Of a DNA stretch of 64,000 bases, positions 36,701 to 43,373 are shown in pieces. Origin of the DNA: Spirosoma sp. 48-14 (GTDB lineage Bacteria; Bacteroidota; Bacteroidia; Cytophagales; Spirosomataceae); NCBI RefSeq assembly GCF_001898575.1, contig NZ_MKUD01000002.1, positions 232,915-296,914 on the forward strand, written 5' to 3'. The position numbers and the translations under genes are program-made. The notes under the pieces were generated by a model. It ran no database searches. It saw nothing but the letters and a program-made list of their open reading frames with translations, and had not been told where the DNA came from. The stretch's first letter is position 1; every line of letters begins with the position of its first letter.

Positions 36701-37135
36701 CGTGTTGTCGATATCAGTGCGGAGTTCGGCCTGGTTGCCCACAAAGAACCACTCGGGCATGACCATGTTCAGTTGGGAGACATGATCCCGCAAGGTTTGA
36801 TACGACTGAGCATCCCAGTTGACGTAGAAACCGGCCCGAACCTGTGCGCGACCGTTCGCCTTAATTGCTTTTGGCAGATGCCGATGAAATCCCCTCGGTA
36901 CGCCCTCATTACCCGAGGTTACCGACTGTGAACTGTCAACCGTTGACAGCGTTTGGAACGCACTTTCGTTATCCTGAAGGGTTGGCAGTTGTGGGAAGAC
37001 ACGCTCGGCCAGCGACCAGCCAACGACTATAAGCGTGGCAATCACCAACATTAGACTCAGTAGCAACGTACTTCGAAATACCCGCCAGCGACGGCGCGAC
37101 GGCGTATAAAAAACTTGGTTTGGCTTAGTATCCAT
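33746..37135 (-). CDS. GH18-like / polysaccharide deacetylase / GT2 glycosyltransferase fusion
   Basis: 1129-residue membrane protein joining three carbohydrate activities. An N-terminal membrane anchor (about 20-42). A GH18-like domain (about 85-400) with GVNIDFEEL near 205, where the Glu would be catalytic. A NodB-type polysaccharide deacetylase (about 470-650) with TFDDGP near 484 and HTTLH. A membrane helix. A processive GT2 domain (about 740-970) with VPAYNEE, DADT near 832, EDCD and QRVRW near 962, and further membrane helices. The GT2 part resembles PgaC, chitin and hyaluronan synthases. It probably makes, deacetylates and trims a poly-N-acetylglucosamine-like polymer. ATG 37135 lies 11 bases inside the upstream barrel gene; the longer frame starts with GTG. 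Confidence 0.88.
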   Translation of the reverse strand: MDTKPNQVFYTPSRRRWRVFRSTLLLSLMLVIATLIVVGWSLAERVFPQLPTLQDNESAFQTLSTVDSSQSVTSGNEGVPRGFHRHLPKAIKANGRAQVRAGFYVNWDAQSYQTLRDHVSQLNMVMPEWFFVGNQAELRTDIDNTADSLLKQHPGVAVLPMISNFYGGDWRGQNVHRLLTSPSRRKTFIAQVLTLLNQHHYQGVNIDFEELRENTDETLVSFIREMYAALHPKGYLVTIDIAALNSDYNLPALRPYVDYFMLMAYDNHFSTSAPGPVAPYPWIEYVLEKACQQIPSEQVVLCVAGYGYDWAKGGQGVDVTYQQAIARANRRSATPIHFDNQTYSLSFRYVDDQGKPHDVWFNDAASAYNVLRAAEDYETAGAAIWRLGSEDVRTWDYFARDVSRSALARHPLNWQQLQTVPALKSVDYQGEGDVLDVKATPHAGQLRLEYNAADQLISEEHYLTLPTSYVISKVGKADKTLVLTFDDGPDETYTPQILSILEREHVPASFFVVGINAERNLPLLQRMAKSGYEIGNHTTLHPDLTKVSPRRLFFELNTCRRLIESITGRSTILFRPPYNADSEPDKPEELRSIALAEKQHYYAIGESIDPLDWQVGVTPQQIVRRIQQQQNLGNIILLHDAGGDRSATVAALPNIIHYYKKHGYRFATIGQLVHRPADELMPTAPVQRAALLTDRSLVELLYYGQHTLSWLFLIGTLLAIMRVLFLAFLAIRQKQQPVSSEVPYQGLVSVIVPAYNEELNAVHTVESLLASSYPDLEIVFVDDGSRDQTYNRVSQYFANNPRVQVLTKPNGGKASALNLGLSQANGEVVVCIDADTQLLPDAITRLVAPFSDLTIGAVAGNVRVGNVHNWLTRFQSIEYTTSQNFDRRAYGQLNCITVVPGAIGAFRRTSMLAVGGFTTDTLAEDCDLTVSLLRAGYVIKTCNEAIAVTEAPDTLRMLLKQRVRWCYGIMQVVWKHRDLLFQVKRTGLASRGLSWLALPSLVFFQFGFPLLTLVAEMQLVLSLFTGSWSLVLTYFIGFLAIDSVIAILAYRLEGRSLRPLYWLIPQRLTWRYLLFWVLIRSYANAIRGEVASWGVLKRTGQVWLPDQSPETIGSVGVLNEPITTEVRTS

Positions 37136-37985
37136 TAGCGAAGTGAAGTGTGTAGGTGAGGGTTGCGACAGCGTAGAAGAACAGCCTGGTCCGTTCACCG
37201 GGCAACGTGTTGAACGGTTTTACCAAACGCGGATCGACCAGCAGCGACCAGCGGGGTTGTTGCAGCGTGATCGGCAAATTGAGTTCGGCGGCAACTAAAC
37301 CGTATGGTTTGCGAACGTCAGGAGCCGACGGAATCAAGCGCCCCCGCCTGTCTAGCGTGGTCTGATAAATACCATTGATGATAAAGCTTTGATTGGCCAG
37401 TGTTGCCTTAGCCAACGGTTCCATGAAAAGGGACCATGTTGCGCCATCAAGTAGACCAATGTACCGACTAAACTGGAGGTCGGTTTGCAAAAGCTGTTGG
37501 CTCCCAACCATGTAATAAGTACCAATTGCCGGGCTCCAGTCCTGCCATTCGCCCGACAGGTACGCTTCAAAAAAGTTGCTTAGGGGCTGCGTTTCGCCCG
37601 GATCGGCACTCGGAAAAAACCACTGTTCGTAGCCAACTGTATAATTAACATGCTTGCCTAGCCTGCCTTCTTTTTCAATGCCAAGATCGATTTTGCCCAC
37701 CTCCGACGTCTGAAAATTATTCCAGATATAGCCAACCGTATAGAAGTTCCAGTTGGTGGGAGTTTGATAGGTAATCTGCGGCATCATCCCCCATTGATGT
37801 ACTCCGAACGTGCGCCCTCGGTAACTGACCGGGTTCATATAGCTGTAACTAAACTGAATCGCTCGCATGGGTTTCTCGGTTGATGTATCTGCTGCCACTT
37901 TGTTATCAATTGGCTGACCAGTAACGGAATAAACAAGTAGTATTAGCAGGAGTACTTTGCATAGCGTAAAGGCAATTGGGGGCAT
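37125..37985 (-). CDS. Outer-membrane protein paired with the GH18/deacetylase/GT2 fusion
   Basis: 286 residues with a signal peptide (to YSVTGQ) and a strand-rich body (MRAIQFSYSYMNPVSYRG, NFYTVGYIWNNFQ, LFFYAVATLTYTLHFANGY). No named family. Its end overlaps the start of the three-domain glycosyl enzyme by 11 bases, so the two are translationally coupled and probably act together. It may help export or anchor the polymer, as PgaA does for PNAG, but it is much shorter than PgaA and has no TPR domain. Confidence 0.7.
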   Translation of the reverse strand: MPPIAFTLCKVLLLILLVYSVTGQPIDNKVAADTSTEKPMRAIQFSYSYMNPVSYRGRTFGVHQWGMMPQITYQTPTNWNFYTVGYIWNNFQTSEVGKIDLGIEKEGRLGKHVNYTVGYEQWFFPSADPGETQPLSNFFEAYLSGEWQDWSPAIGTYYMVGSQQLLQTDLQFSRYIGLLDGATWSLFMEPLAKATLANQSFIINGIYQTTLDRRGRLIPSAPDVRKPYGLVAAELNLPITLQQPRWSLLVDPRLVKPFNTLPGERTRLFFYAVATLTYTLHFANGY

Positions 37986-38363
37986 CGTTTCTGGGCAACA
38001 AAGAGGCTGTAAATAAGACAGACAAGCGGTTTATTATCAGTTACATTGGTAAAGTCGTAGTGGTGCTTAGAAGAGGCCTCTCCCGACTTTTTTGCCAGCC
38101 GAAATCCACGATATGTACTCGCCAAGCTACTCGTAAAATGTCCATTGGTACAATTGATATAAGACTGGCTCTGGTTTTGCACCAAAGGAAGGATTTATAC
38201 TTAAAAATCATGTTAATGGGAAATTAAACATTGATTAGCATTACCATGATAGTATAATAGATTAGGGCCTTCAGAGAGGCATTAGCTTATTTAATCGCAC
38301 CTTAATGCCGCTACTACAATTGCTAAGTAGTTTCGCTTACTTACTCCTATGCGGTCTTCCTGA
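37986..38363. other. Divergent intergenic region
   Basis: 378 bases between the outer-membrane protein (minus) and the Wzi-like gene (plus). I see no promoter of the TAnnTTTG type, no strong hairpin and no convincing gene. Confidence 0.35.
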
Positions 38364-39896
38364 ATGCGCACGTTTATCAGTATTTTTTTTCTGAGTATAT
38401 TTTTAGGGCAATCGCCCGGATTTGGTCAGTCAGATACGTTAGCAAAGCCCGGCAAAGCATACATTGAAGTTGGTGGGGTACTGACAACAGGCACTGCGGT
38501 CCCCTTCTGGCTTCGCGCCAATCAGTACGGAACAGTTCCCCTGACAGGCTCACTGGCGACATATCGCATGGGTCTTCTCGCTGATTACAAGCCTAGTAAT
38601 AAGCTTCGCTTCGATTGGGGCTATGGCTTAGAACTGGTCGGGAATATTGGCCAAGGGAGTCAGCAACTGCTTTTACCACAGGCTTATCTAAAAGGGCGCT
38701 GGCACCAGCTCGAATTATATGCCGGACGCCGAAAAGCCATAGTTGGCCTGGTTGATACGCTGCTCACATCAGGATCATACAGCCTGTCAGGCAATGCGAT
38801 GCCGTTGCCAACTATCCAGCTTGGCACGCATGGTTTTGTAGCTGTGCCCTTCACCAAACACATACTTAGTATTTACGCAACCTATGGACACGCCTGGTTT
38901 GAAACAGTCAATCGGAAGGTGGAGCATACCCTCTTGCATCAAGCTACCCTCTATGCTCGAATTGGAAAGCCCTCCTGGCCCGTTCGGTTCATTGGCGGCA
39001 TCAATCATCAGGTTATTTGGGGCGGCTATTCGCCCTATCTGGGGAACAGTTTATCGAACAATGGGCATTTGCCATCCAGCTTCAAGGCTTATCTGTATGC
39101 AGTAACTGCATTGCCGTATTCAAACGCGTCCATTGATGGTAATGTTACCTCATTTGATGAAACAAATCGGATTGGTAACCATCTGGGCTCTTTGGATATA
39201 GGGGCAGAATTTTCGCTCGGCAACTGTACATTTTTACTTTATCGACAAAACCCCTACGATACGGGCGCCATTTGGTATTTAACGACCATTGCTGATGGCC
39301 TGAATGGATTGAGTATCCGCCGGCAGAAACGCGGAAGTAGCCTGTTTTCAATCGATCGAGGGCTTATTGAGTTTTTATACACAGCTAACCAGGGTGGAGG
39401 TCAGTTTATTATTGATGATCCTGCACAACGGGGCAAGGTCAACTATTTCAACAATAGCCAGTATGTAGATGGCTGGACAACACGCGCTCATACGATTGGT
39501 ACACCCTTCCTGACGCCGGAGGGAGATGTGCGGCCCCATTTGCCTTATGGGCCGATTATTAATAACCGAGTGACACTGTGGCATATCGGGCTGAGTGGTC
39601 GGTTTGGCAGTACGGTTAACTGGCTGCTTAAATTTTCGGAAAGCCGTAACAAAGGGACCTACGACACTCCGTTTGCCACACCACTTGATCAATTTTCGGC
39701 TTTACTTCAGATCACAGCCCCATTACAATTACCCTTACTCGGCGAGTTGCTATTAACAAGCCGAGTGGCTACCGACCAGGGCGCTTTTCTACCCCGTTCA
39801 ACAGGCCTGTATATTAGCCTGCAAAAAGGTTTGCAATCAACGGGCCTTAGCTTATCAAGCGCTCATCCAAAAGACACAATTAAAAAGTATCGTTGA
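38364..39896 (+). CDS. Wzi-like capsule assembly protein
   Basis: 510 residues. Signal peptide to GFGQ, then the N-terminal pattern of the Wzi capsule-assembly family in Bacteroidota: YIEVGGVLTTGTAVPFWLRANQYGTVPLTGSLATYRMG, then LLPQAYLKGRWHQLELYAGRRK. Wzi is an outer-membrane barrel that binds capsular polysaccharide at the cell surface. It is divergent from the glycan-synthesis pair, which supports a shared role in surface polysaccharide. The last residues (KDTIKKYR) are polar rather than ending in a typical barrel strand. A bidirectional hairpin follows. Confidence 0.8.
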   Translation: MRTFISIFFLSIFLGQSPGFGQSDTLAKPGKAYIEVGGVLTTGTAVPFWLRANQYGTVPLTGSLATYRMGLLADYKPSNKLRFDWGYGLELVGNIGQGSQQLLLPQAYLKGRWHQLELYAGRRKAIVGLVDTLLTSGSYSLSGNAMPLPTIQLGTHGFVAVPFTKHILSIYATYGHAWFETVNRKVEHTLLHQATLYARIGKPSWPVRFIGGINHQVIWGGYSPYLGNSLSNNGHLPSSFKAYLYAVTALPYSNASIDGNVTSFDETNRIGNHLGSLDIGAEFSLGNCTFLLYRQNPYDTGAIWYLTTIADGLNGLSIRRQKRGSSLFSIDRGLIEFLYTANQGGGQFIIDDPAQRGKVNYFNNSQYVDGWTTRAHTIGTPFLTPEGDVRPHLPYGPIINNRVTLWHIGLSGRFGSTVNWLLKFSESRNKGTYDTPFATPLDQFSALLQITAPLQLPLLGELLLTSRVATDQGAFLPRSTGLYISLQKGLQSTGLSLSSAHPKDTIKKYR

Positions 39897-39954
39897 GCCG
39901 CAAATAGTGTTGCCTATAGCATAATTCTATTCCGCCACCCCAAGGCAAAAAGCA

Positions 39955-39993
39955 AAAGCCGCAATCAACTGATTTACAATTGATTGCGGCTTT
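39955..39993 (+). terminator. Bidirectional terminator between wzi-like gene and tRNA-Leu
   Basis: Perfect 14-bp arms (AAAGCCGCAATCAA) around an 11-base loop, with T-rich flanks on the minus strand (TTTGCTTTTTG). It lies 58 bases after the Wzi-like gene and 7 bases beyond the 3' end of tRNA-Leu, so it probably ends both transcripts. Confidence 0.75.
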
Positions 39994-39999
39994 ATGGTG

Positions 40000-40083
40000 T
40001 GCCGAAGGCGAGACTCGAACTCGCATGTCCGTAAAGACACACGCCCCTGAAACGTGCGTGTCTACCAATTTCACCACTTCGGC
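40000..40083 (-). tRNA. tRNA-Leu (CAG)
   Basis: Cloverleaf on the minus strand: acceptor GCCGAAG with CTTCGGC, D-arm GTG..CAC with GGTAGA, anticodon loop TTCAGGG (CAG, Leu), a long variable arm (TGTCTTTACGGACA) as in class II tRNAs, T-arm GCGAG-TTCGAGT-CTCGC, discriminator A. CCA is not encoded directly after the discriminator. Promoter at 40108-40139. Confidence 0.95.
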
Positions 40084-40107
40084 AGCGCGTTCCCCGTGTT
40101 GGGATTG

Positions 40108-40139
40108 CAAAGATAGGGTTTACGCATAACACAACACAA
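40108..40139 (-). promoter_or_regulatory. Promoter of tRNA-Leu
   Basis: On the minus strand TTG (40139-40137), 21 bases, TATCTTTG (40115-40108): an exact match to the Bacteroidota sigma-70-type -33/-7 pattern (TTG, 19-21, TAnnTTTG). The mature tRNA begins 25 bases downstream. Confidence 0.75.
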
Positions 40140-40163
40140 GAATTTTTCAGGATTTTTTCAACG

Positions 40164-41501
40164 CTAACGGGCAAACGCCAGTCGCTGGCCGGGCTTATCG
40201 GAGCAGAGAGCACCATTCTGATAAACCAGCTCGCCCGAAACGATCGTATCCGTTACCGAAGCGCCAAAGGTGTGCCCCTCCAAGGGAGACCAGCCACATT
40301 GATAATAAAGTCCTGACTTTGAAACGGTTGTTGGCTGGCTCATATCGACCAGAACCAGATCGGCCCAGTACCCTTCCCGGACGTAGCCCCGTCGGTCAAT
40401 CTGGAAACAATCGGCCGGGGCATGACTCATTTTACGCACTACGGTTTCAATGGATAGTTTACCCTGCTGCACAAAATCGAGCATGAGCAGGAGAGGGTGT
40501 TGCACCAGTGGTAAACCCGATGGTGCTTGCCAGTACGATTGCTGCTTTTCGTCCCAGGTATGTGGCGCATGGTCGGTGGCAATAATATCCAGCCGATCAT
40601 CGAGCAGGGCCGCCAGTAATGCTTCCTTATGATGCGGTGCTTTAATGGCCGGGTTGCACTTGATGAGGTTACCCAGTCGGGCGTAATCGCGGCTATCGAA
40701 CCACAGGTGATGCACGCATACTTCAGACGTAATCCGCTTTTCGGTCAGGGGTATTGTATTGTCAAATAGCACCAGTTCATCCGCCGTCGAGATGTGTAGA
40801 ATGTGCAGACGGGCATTGTGCCGACGCGCCAGATCAACCGCCATTGATGACGACTTCAGACAGGCTTCCTCATTTCGGATCAGTGGATGCAATTCGGCAG
40901 TAGCGCGGTCGCCATACTCAGCCCGGTATCGTTCCGTGTTGGCGCGGACGGTAGCTTCATCTTCGCAATGGGTGGCAATCAGCATTGGGCTTTGCCGGAA
41001 GAGTGCTTCCAGAATCTGCTCATTATCGACCAGCATATTACCCGTCGATGATCCCATGAATACTTTTATGCCGCAGACCGTTTGCGGATCGGTACGCAAT
41101 ACCTCATCAAGATTAGTATTCGATGCGCCCATGAAAAAGGAATAATTGGCCAGCGATGTTTGAGCGGCTATCGCATATTTATCGGCCAGCAACTCCTGTG
41201 TCAGCGCATTGGGGACGGTGTTGGGCATTTCCATAAAACTGGTCACACCACCCACTACAGCTGCCCTTGCTTCGGAACCAATGGTTGCTTTATGGGTGAG
41301 GCCGGGTTCCCGGAAATGCACCTGATCGTCAATAACACCCGGCAGTAGATATCGACCTGCCGCATCGATCACCCGGTCGGCTGTTGCATCAGACAGACCA
41401 GATTTAATTTGTGCGATAAAGCCATTCTCGACCAATACATCTGTTTCTATAATCTGCCCTTCGTTGACTAATCGGGCATTGCGAATCAGTAGTTTACTCA
41501 T
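40164..41501 (-). CDS. pyrC: Dihydroorotase
   Basis: Third step of pyrimidine synthesis, closing carbamoyl-aspartate to dihydroorotate. 445 residues, amidohydrolase fold. Visible active-site parts: DDQVHFREPG (about 57-66), the carboxylated Lys in CGIKVFMGSS (about 146-155), His in THCED, His in LHILHIS, and catalytic Asp in ATDHAPHT. The first metal-ligand His of the usual HxH is Gln here (QVH), which I recall as usual for the Bacteroidota form. The ATG overlaps the hemB stop by four bases, so the two are coupled, an unexpected pair of pathways. Confidence 0.93.
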   Translation of the reverse strand: MSKLLIRNARLVNEGQIIETDVLVENGFIAQIKSGLSDATADRVIDAAGRYLLPGVIDDQVHFREPGLTHKATIGSEARAAVVGGVTSFMEMPNTVPNALTQELLADKYAIAAQTSLANYSFFMGASNTNLDEVLRTDPQTVCGIKVFMGSSTGNMLVDNEQILEALFRQSPMLIATHCEDEATVRANTERYRAEYGDRATAELHPLIRNEEACLKSSSMAVDLARRHNARLHILHISTADELVLFDNTIPLTEKRITSEVCVHHLWFDSRDYARLGNLIKCNPAIKAPHHKEALLAALLDDRLDIIATDHAPHTWDEKQQSYWQAPSGLPLVQHPLLLMLDFVQQGKLSIETVVRKMSHAPADCFQIDRRGYVREGYWADLVLVDMSQPTTVSKSGLYYQCGWSPLEGHTFGASVTDTIVSGELVYQNGALCSDKPGQRLAFAR

Positions 41502-42547
41502 AAAAGTCGGGCGGCTTCTTTAGCGAAATAGGTTAAAATGACGTTGGCACCCGCCCGTTTGATGGACAGCAATACCTCCATCATGGCCCGTTCTCCATCG
41601 AGCCAGCCGTTCTTAGCTGCCGACTTAATCATGGCGTATTCACCACTGACATTGTAGGCTGCAATAGGCAGATGAAAATTATCGTTCAGTAATTTAATTA
41701 CATCCAGATACGCCAGGGCGGGCTTCACCATCAGGAAATCTGCTCCTTCGTCGTAGTCGAGTTGCGCTTCGATGAGGGCTTCCCGGCTATTGGCGGGGTT
41801 CATCTGGTAGGTTTTCTTATCCCCAAATTTGGGAGCCGAATCGAGCGCATCGCGGAAAGGTCCGTAAAACGCGCTGGCATATTTGGCAGCATACGACATA
41901 ATGGCGACATCATGATAACCTGCCTGGTCGAGCACCTGCCGGATGTAACCTACGCGCCCATCCATCATATCGGATGGCCCAAGGATGTTCGCTCCTGCCT
42001 GTGCCTGTGCCAGTGCCATCTTTCCCAACACGTCAAGGGTAGGGTCGTTCAGGATTTTACCGTCTTCAACAACCCCATCGTGCCCGTCGGAACTGTAGGG
42101 GTCCATCGCCACATCGGTCATGACCATCACATCCGGGAACCGCTCCTTAACAGCGCGAACCGCCTGCAAATACAGTCCATCCGGGTTATAGCTTTCGGTG
42201 GCGTATTTATCTTTTTTCGATTCGGGCAAATTGGGGAATAAATCGAATGTTTTAATACCCAGATCGACGCACTCCTGAATTTCTTCAAGCAGTAAATCGA
42301 GCGAAAGCCGATAAATTCCCGGCATTGATGCCACTTCGGAGCGAACATTCTGGCCCTCCATCACAAACAGTGGGAGGATAAAATCGGTAACCGACAAGCG
42401 GGTTTCCTGCACCATATCACGAATCACAGCAGACTGGCGATTCCGGCGAGGACGACGAATTAAATTTGCCAAAGTTGTAAAGTTATACTTGTTATAAAGT
42501 TGTAGAGTTAGTAAAAGTATCCGTCTCGACGAGATCCGAAACTTCAT
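41498..42547 (-). CDS. hemB: Delta-aminolevulinic acid dehydratase (porphobilinogen synthase)
   Basis: Joins two aminolevulinate molecules into porphobilinogen in haem synthesis. RRPRRNR at the N-terminus, Schiff-base Lys in FLMVKPALAY, second active Lys in MSYAAKYASAFYGPFRDA, and NVSGEYAMIK. The metal segment reads DVAMDPYSSDGHDG, without the zinc-binding cysteines, so this is the magnesium-type enzyme. Start uncertain: ATG 42547 gives 349 residues, but its first 25 codons run through an inverted repeat (42497-42576) and look non-coding; TTG 42472 gives 324 residues, the normal length. Coupled to pyrC. Confidence 0.92.
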   Translation of the reverse strand: MKFRISSRRILLLTLQLYNKYNFTTLANLIRRPRRNRQSAVIRDMVQETRLSVTDFILPLFVMEGQNVRSEVASMPGIYRLSLDLLLEEIQECVDLGIKTFDLFPNLPESKKDKYATESYNPDGLYLQAVRAVKERFPDVMVMTDVAMDPYSSDGHDGVVEDGKILNDPTLDVLGKMALAQAQAGANILGPSDMMDGRVGYIRQVLDQAGYHDVAIMSYAAKYASAFYGPFRDALDSAPKFGDKKTYQMNPANSREALIEAQLDYDEGADFLMVKPALAYLDVIKLLNDNFHLPIAAYNVSGEYAMIKSAAKNGWLDGERAMMEVLLSIKRAGANVILTYFAKEAARLL

Positions 42548-42576
42548 AACGTTCCAACCATGCAACTCTATAACTT
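42497..42576. repeat. Inverted repeat between response regulator and hemB
   Basis: Arms AAGTTGTAGAGTT (42497-42509) and AACTCTATAACTT (42564-42576), one mismatch. The right arm touches the stop codon of the response regulator. The mismatch is a C-A on the plus strand or G-U on the minus strand, depending on which arm is read. It bears on where hemB starts. Confidence 0.5.
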
Positions 42577-43287
42577 CTAAACGATCAATTTAAATCCTTC
42601 TCCATGCACGTTTACCAGTTGTACGGAAGGATCTTCTTTGAGGTACTTCCGTAGTTTGGTCACGTACACGTCCATGCTTCGGGCATTGAAGTACGAATCA
42701 TCACCCCAAACCATTTTCAGGGCAAAGCTACGACTCACTGGCTGATTGAGGTTCTGTGCCAGCAATTTTAATAATTCCGACTCTTTACTGGTCAGTTTCT
42801 GCGGCTGTGATTCGACGTCGTTGGTCGATGTGCCATTTTCAGCCCTGGAAAGCAACTGATGCGGGTAATCAAATGAAAAAGAGCCGATTTTATACACTGT
42901 TGGCTCACCTAAATCGGTTGACCGCTGGTATCGACGAAGAATGGCCTGAATCCGCAACAGCAGTTCCTCCATACTAAACGGCTTGGTGATGTAGTCATCA
43001 GCCCCCACCTTAAACCCCTGGATCGTATCCTCTTGCATGGATTTGGCCGTCAGAAAAATAATGGGTACGTCGCGATTGGCCATTCTAACTTCCTTCGCCA
43101 GGGTGAACCCATCTTTTTTAGGCATCATCACATCGAAAATGCACAGGTCGTAATGACCAGCCATAAAGCGCTGTAAGCCCTGATTTCCGTCGGTAGTCCG
43201 ATCGGTGGCATAGCCTTTCATGGTCAGGTATTCCTGTACTAACTGCCCCAGATTGGGGTCATCTTCAACAAGGAGGATATTTGGCAT
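42577..43287 (-). CDS. OmpR-family response regulator
   Basis: 236 residues. Receiver domain (1-120) with acidic pocket EDD (8-10), phospho-acceptor Asp52 in FDVMMPKKDG, Thr in FLTAKS and Lys in YITKPFS. C-terminal winged helix (about 135-236) with LTSKESELLKLLAQNLNQPVSR cut by ARSMDVYVTKLRKYLKEDPS and VNVHGEGFKL, the OmpR/PhoB type. The frame opens further upstream, but ATG 43287 (MPNILLVEDD) is the conserved start. It follows its kinase on the same strand with a 64-base gap filled by a hairpin. Confidence 0.94.
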   Translation of the reverse strand: MPNILLVEDDPNLGQLVQEYLTMKGYATDRTTDGNQGLQRFMAGHYDLCIFDVMMPKKDGFTLAKEVRMANRDVPIIFLTAKSMQEDTIQGFKVGADDYITKPFSMEELLLRIQAILRRYQRSTDLGEPTVYKIGSFSFDYPHQLLSRAENGTSTNDVESQPQKLTSKESELLKLLAQNLNQPVSRSFALKMVWGDDSYFNARSMDVYVTKLRKYLKEDPSVQLVNVHGEGFKLIV

Positions 43288-43296
43288 AGATGTAAA

Positions 43297-43373
43297 GAGC
43301 GAAAGAGCGAAAGAGCGAAAGAGCGTATTTTTTGCCGGAGGGCACACCCTTTCACTCTTTCACTCTTTCACTC
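43297..43373 (-). repeat. Quasi-palindrome of GAGYGAAA repeats between kinase and regulator
   Basis: 30-base arms (43297-43326 with 43344-43373), each made of tandem decamers: GAGCGAAA-type units on one side, GAGTGAAA-type on the other. All differences between arms are C/T or A/G changes that leave G-U pairs in the minus-strand RNA, the direction of the operon. The right arm reaches past the kinase stop codon (43352), so the final kinase residues SERVKE are encoded by the repeat. Confidence 0.75.
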
